The notes below the pieces were generated by a model that was given only the letters and a program-made list of their open reading frames with translations, had not been told where the DNA came from and did not search any database. The position numbers were made by a program, and so were the translations under genes. A DNA stretch of 64,000 bases from Chaetorhynchus papuensis. Lineage: Eukaryota > Chordata > Aves > Passeriformes > Rhipiduridae. Below are positions 58,091-64,000 of this stretch, piece after piece. Numbering within the stretch: position 1 is the first letter of the stretch; each line of letters opens with the position of its first letter. Location of the stretch: NCBI GenBank assembly GCA_013396525.1, contig VWYX01000360.1, positions 252,585 through 316,584 of the forward strand. Direction: 5' to 3'.

Positions 58091-61000
58091 AAAAGGAGAC
58101 ATTCGTCATTTTAATTCACACTTAAATTGCTGAAGATTATCCACCGTCCATTAGATTTCAACAATAACAAAACGTAAGCTGTTCTAATCATATGCTAAAA
58201 CACAATAACCACCAACTCTCACAACCATCAGGAAAAATCAATCAATCCCACACTGATCAAGTTTCTGCCTGTCTCAGAAGTCCTTTTTCTCTTCTTTTCC
58301 TGTACTTATGTGTGCCCAGTGTGATTTCAACTTAACATGCAGCCAGCCCTTATCCCTCATAGCTGCCTACTTAAGGTGACTAGCTTGTGTATATACCTGT
58401 TTCAGTCCAGTAGATACGCTTTAGAAATAGTTGCTCTTCTCTTGGGGCATGAAGATAGGCTGGAAGAGCTCCTGAGGTTTACTGTTGTCTTTAAAAATCT
58501 GTTCCTAAGGCTTAAAAATGTTGTCCCAGATTTGGAAAGGGGACACTTATTTAAGAAGGAGGGATGAAGTACCGCAGCTGTCAGCACCATTTCAGGCACT
58601 TCTGGATCACAAAATCACTCTCTGTCTATTTGCCGTGTCCTTAAACAAGAACAAAATGAATCTCCAGATAATGCAATTTAGTGGTTTTATCTCTTTCATT
58701 TTGAGGCTCGAGGTGATCTGGGACCTTCTCTGAACCAGAGCAATGAGCCCAATTAGACCAAGCCTGCATTCCCAGCAAATGACTCTGCAGTTAAAGCAAG
58801 AGACCCACAAAACTCTTAAAAATTAAGGCTTATGCAAAATTGTTAAGATCCAAATTTTAGATGTATCAAAGACAGCCCATTATGTTATTTCAGGGCTGGT
58901 TTTTTGCATCACTTTTTTTCTAATTCTGCCAGTCCATGTCTGTAAAAATCTTCTTCCTTCTGTTTGCTGAATCATGCCTGGAATCCATATTAGAAGTCAA
59001 GTGTAAAAAAAAAAAAAAAGAAGGAGGGGAAGCTGTGCTACAGGCAGCTGTTGTTGTCAATGCCCTTTCTTTCCCCGCAATAAAAGTCACACAAAAACTT
59101 AAAACCTTGCTGGGCCTCTACTCCTTACTGTCAACATCACCTCCCTTCAGATCCGTAAAAGGGCACATCATTTCCTAGCAACGGCGTTAACCCGTTTGCA
59201 GGGATTTGAAAGCAGCCTTGCTTGCTTTCCCACAGCTGGCAACACCTTGTGCTGCTCCTGCATGCCCGTGGTTCAGAGGGCTGCAGTCTCTCTTTAGCAT
59301 CAGGAACCATTCCACAGGAACCCCAGCAGGAGCAGAGGAACAGGAGAGCTCCGTACCCCCCGGAGCACGTGTTCTGCCCTGATCAGGGCACTGAGCACCA
59401 CAGCAAGGGAAGGGCTGCTGAGAGCACTCCGAGGGGAGTGTTACAAGTGCACAGCTACAGCAGGAAGTTTTATATTAATTTGAAAGTGTGGGATATTTCT
59501 GATACAATCTCAAGGCAGTAATTAGGCCGTTAGTTGACAAGACACTTACTCCTGTCTCCATAAATCATGACAGTGCTCCTCAAATAAGAAGGGACACAGG
59601 TAAAGTATAACCATGTAAGGTCGGTCTACAGTTCATTTCACATATAGAAAAATAGATACAGAGATAGATAAATGTTCTAGCAGCATCTAAAATGTTTTAC
59701 AGACGTATTTTTCCAGCTTCTGGACCAAATTGAACTTTATTGCTTTTTCACAGACCACCAACTCAATAACCTTATTTCCTGTCATCACTCTGAGACACCA
59801 GCACAATTATCTGCATCTCCTAAAAGACTTTGGCTAAGGAGCTAAAGGAGCTTTTGGTCTAAAGTGTTTGGGAGTCACAGGGCTACTGTTATGCATCATT
59901 TACCATGGTAGGAGTGGCCTGTTGAAATCCAGCCTACCTCTGGGGAAGGACCTACAGAAAATAGAACAGACCATAACAATTGTAGGTAGACAGGTGGAAG
60001 TTTAGCTCCAAATCTGGGCTTTGTGTTGAGTCCCTCACTACAGGGACAACACACAACAGGCTTAACACATAACATGTTAGGCTACACTAAAAACCACAAG
60101 AAATTCAGATTACAGAACTGAAACAATGTGCCTTTTTTTTTTTTTTTTTTTTAATACTTGTGAAAATGTGGTATCTGTGTATACAAATGCCAGGCAATTC
60201 CAAAAGGGATAAGATGGAGGTCATTTAAAACACATAACTCTAGACCAGCTGGTTATCTGAGTTTTATCATAATGCTACGAACATTTTGTGAGCTACTGCC
60301 ATGCCTGGTATCCACAGACATTTCTCACACAAGACAACGGTAAAACCTAAAGATACATTTTTGGTGATATGTCAATGCTGAAATGAAATGAGCAATAGAA
60401 ACTTTGTGTCATTTTTTGCAGTATTTCCTATCATCTAAGAGGCATTTTATCAAAACAGTTCAGAAGAGTTTTTCATTCAGAAATTACCAAAGAAAGTCTC
60501 CAGACAGCTGACCACAGTGGGTCTCCAGAAATGTTTTTACTTTTTTCTGAAAGGAAGTGAGATGCAGAATCTTGTAATCTGCTCCTCAACCTGTGATCTC
60601 CATGCCAGCAGATGATGTGGATTTGCAAAGGGGAAACTGGACAAGCACTTGAAAAGAGATTTACTGAGGGCACTAAAACAGACAAATTGCATTAGGCTCA
60701 GGCAGGCTCTTGAATCAAACCCAGACTGAGACTAGAACAGTGTGTAAATATCAGAGCTGCATGCCTTGCTCCCACTCTACCCCAGGCACTTGCTGTGGCC
60801 ACTGCTGGAGACAATGGGCTGGGATCGGCCTTCCTCTGAGCCCTTGTGGTTGTTACGTTCCAGTGAAGGCACAGGAAAAGTCCTGCTGGCAGGAAAGTCA
60901 TGTTGGCTTCACGTTGGCATGAAATGTGCTCAGCTATTTTCAAAAATATTTAATATATTTTCCAGTCTTTAGTGCTTCAGTTATCTGTCAAATCTATACC

Positions 61001-64000
61001 TACGAAGTAATTAATTCCTAGCAATACATAAATGGCTTTTCTGCTGGATTTTAGGTGGATTACATCTCAGGTGTTTTAGACAACCTCAGGGTGAGATGAC
61101 TTTCCTTATACTTCCGTGATACACCTGAGAAAGTGGTGACACGTCTCGAGCAATTTCTTGGCCTTGCAGTTCCATCCACACATGCGTCATCATCCCTTAT
61201 TATTTTTATTACTTATATTTTTCTGTGTCACTACTGTGAAGTTACATAAGGTGATTAATGCTCTATGACTGTGTAATGACTTCATTTGATTTGTGAAAAA
61301 ATAATTAGAGAAGAAAGAAACCGCCCTTAGAAAAAACCATGCGACCGGATGGAACGGTATGTCTTGGGCGTGGGAATGGTTACACAGTAGTTTTCGGGAA
61401 ACCATCACTGGGGCATTTTGCTCTCTTGCTCTGCTTGTTCAGTCATGACCTCAGTGACCAGTGTCTCTTCTAAATTATCAGAAGAGTTTAGGAGAGAAAT
61501 TCGTTAGGGAAATTTGCCCTTTTTGGCCAACAGATTCATCTGACTTAAACTTCTCTGAAACTTCTGACTGGCCAGGGAAGTCCTTCCCCATAATTTGAGT
61601 ATTTATCAGAGGGTTTGGTTCAGCTTCAGAGGACAAATCATCATGCTGGCATCTCCACACCCAGGTGGGAGTGAATACAGTCCAACCTCTGCCAAAATAA
61701 TAACAATAATAGCGAGAGATGTGTTGAATAAGTGCTTATGCTCAGCCACTTCCTCTGCCAACGAAGGAGGAAGCAAAGGGGAGATTTTCAGAAAACAAAA
61801 GGAACCCAAACCATCTATTAGCACTTACTACTGTCACCTTGCAGTAGGGGCTCGACACTTCAGTGCTGTAGATTTAGGACTACACACCTTGCCACAGACC
61901 TCAAAGTCCTTGTGAGCTTTCCTGTAGGATTTCGAGCAGCAGTAGTGAGGGCGTAAGGCTGTTGGGCTGTGCGACTGCCACTGTCCAAAAGGCTGTTTAA
62001 CCTGCTTAAACATAAGGAGTTAACAAGCTTAAACATAAGGAATGACTTGATCCAACATATTGTTGCATCAGCCATATAGAACTGGAACCGGCCCTATACA
62101 GTTCTGAAAAACATCACTGAAGTGTTCATGCCTAACCTGGGAACTTGGGTAGGAATGAAAAGAGAGTTGAAAGGGAAGTATGGTAGGGCCATACAAATAC
62201 AGGTTCTCACTCGCTCTTGTGTTTCACTGTTGAAGCCTAATTTTGCTACAACATCGGGTTGGTTCCATTAAAAACAATCCGCCTTTTAAAAAAACAAATC
62301 CACAAAAAATGAAGAAACATTAAGAGTTATACTTTGGGTCTAATTCCACTCTCTAGCAAAGCCAGGGTGTGCAGAAGAGGATTCCTTTCAGTCTTAGAAG
62401 CGCCTGTAAGTTCACAATCCAAATGAGCTATACTGGCTTGTTTAATTAGAAATTATGAGAGACAGGTCTAGGAAAAAGAAAATCTCAGGATTTTCAAGTC
62501 TGAGCTTCCTCTGTTTACCTTCCCTAAAATTCTCTAGCTTCTCCCAGCATTAAAATCAATACACATATATTTGTGACATCAAGAAAATACATGGGATTTC
62601 AGCAGCCTCTCAGCATTTGCTGGTAGAGAGAACCAGCTGAGACACAAATCTAGTGTTGATTAATTTTTATTTTAATAAACTATTTCTATTTAAAATGTCA
62701 ACTTAATCAAGTGGCTAGTTGGGGTAGAGATCACAGGGAGATCATAGGTTTATTTCTTTATTATGAATAAAGCACGTTCTCAAAATCTGATTTAATTCTG
62801 CAAAATGAATTGGGGCAGAGTAACGAGTGCCAGGGATGAGTAATCAGTGCCAGGTTAGGCATGCTTCACTGGCTTGCAAGGGGTGGGAAGCTCCCTGCCA
62901 TAGCAGCTCATCAGCCCAGACTTACCCTCTGCCTGGCACAGTGTCTGGTCACCGTGGATTCCCACTGTGCTGCTTTTCACCACCTCAGATGGCCACTTCA
63001 GTCAAGTTTATATCAACTATTTTTTGGCTTTTTGAGGTAGGTGTCTCCTTGCTCATCTTACAAAAGGGCTTTGGTTGTGCCTGTGACACCAGCCATAATT
63101 CAGACTGGCAAATGCTATTCAGTTCCATCAGGCGTGCTGATGAGTTCTCACAATGATGGCTTAGGCAGATTTCCTAACTATTTGTTTCTTCTTGCTGGGA
63201 GATCGCTGGCCAAGAGTTCACGAGTGAGCAGTGCACTCTTTGCAGGAGAAAAGGAGGTCTGTGCATTGCTCAGGTAGAAATTCGAACGTTAGAGGGGTGC
63301 TTGAATCAGGGCTGGCGATGCAGACACAATTAGCGGACGTTGCACCTGCCAGACCTGCAGCAGATATTAATGTGGCTCAGAAAAAAGGGTCATGAACAGA
63401 GATGTCAGACTCTGAAACTCCTGAGGAAATTACGCTGTCAGCAAAAGGCCAGGCAGACCCCCGAGACGGGAGAGCGCGCCAGGAGGTTCCTTTTGCTGGG
63501 AATGCAGAGTTTTCCCTGTGGGGAATGGGGGTTGGCAGCTGCACACCTGCCTCCTCTGCAGCTTCCCAAGTGCCTCCCCAGATGGGAGCGTTTGCTGGAG
63601 ATGGCCCACGCCGCTCCGAGCAGTTTCCTGAGCCCTGTGGCTGCTGTCAGGGGAAGGAACAGGATGGGAAACATGGCATCGTTTCATTTCACTGAAAGGA
63701 AGCAGACAACACAACGGATAAAATAATGTTACAGTCCCCACGTGTGGCTCAATACTGGTGCTTAAAAGCATTATTCAAATACTGTGGTCCCACAATAAGC
63801 ACACAGAGAGGGGTTGTTAAATGCTTCTAAATCACACTGCCATGAATTCCCTGTGTTTCCTCCCAGTTTTTGCAGTCTCCATCAACATGACACAGAGGTG
63901 CTCGATGTAGTGCCTTGCCCCCCATACCTTCTTGTTCCCAAATCAGCTGGGCTTTCTGCACTTCAGGCCTTCTTCCACTTGCACACTGAAGGACACGTGT
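58091..64000. other. non-coding right end
   Basis: No gene or clear transposon in nearly 6 kb. A 20-base T tract lies at 60133-60152 and an A run at 59005-59019. A 15-base direct repeat GCTTAAACATAAGGA occurs at 62004-62018 and 62027-62041. The stretch 63330-63700 is GC-richer with open frames of 128 residues (plus) and 113 residues (minus) that show no domain. Confidence 0.4.

Noticed and set aside
60595..60700. possible CR1 fragment (GGGGAAACTGGACAAGCAC)
   Set aside because: The resemblance is limited to about 20 bases, too short to call without alignment.

Overview
This is an AT/GC-mosaic vertebrate window with no convincing protein-coding exon. It carries several CR1 LINE remnants, at least five retroviral solo LTRs with 6-bp target duplications, and LTR sequence of types I associate with songbird genomes. 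I infer a bird, probably a passerine. The repeat recognition is from memory and was not checked against a database.

The left 12 kb is an archipelago of CpG islands (about 640-1560, 2036-2455, 4790-6310, 6420-6780, 7120-7545, 9690-10340, 12030-12370). Between them lies AT-rich sequence with almost no transposons that looks like conserved non-coding DNA. This layout is typical of the 5' side of a developmental transcription-factor gene and its non-coding transcripts. I cannot name the gene. Two strong GT splice donors (3011 and 4671, + strand) and a CCAAT/CRE promoter module near 5695-5727 point to unannotated transcription. The islands at 2066 and 5714 share an identical 14-bp CRE-containing block. 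Long inverted repeats sit at 4501-4560 and 11649-11719.

From 12 to 36 kb the sequence is mostly unique and non-coding. It has a few CNE-like blocks (13500-13870, 24690-25310, 33240-33520), microsatellites, a 46-bp near-perfect hairpin (18597-18642) and a 12-unit 27-bp minisatellite (23237-23560). The minisatellite creates the longest open frame in the window, which is not a gene. An old CR1 copy lies at 31740-32745.

From 36 to 58 kb the window is transposon-rich. Four solo LTRs of one ERVK-like family (two on each strand), a fifth solo LTR of another family, an ERVL-like LTR at 39725-40359 and CR1 fragments are found here. Both assembly gaps (36179-36418 and 54453-55077) begin just inside what look like LTR 5' ends, so the missing sequence is probably repeat. 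The last 6 kb is non-coding with little recognisable structure.
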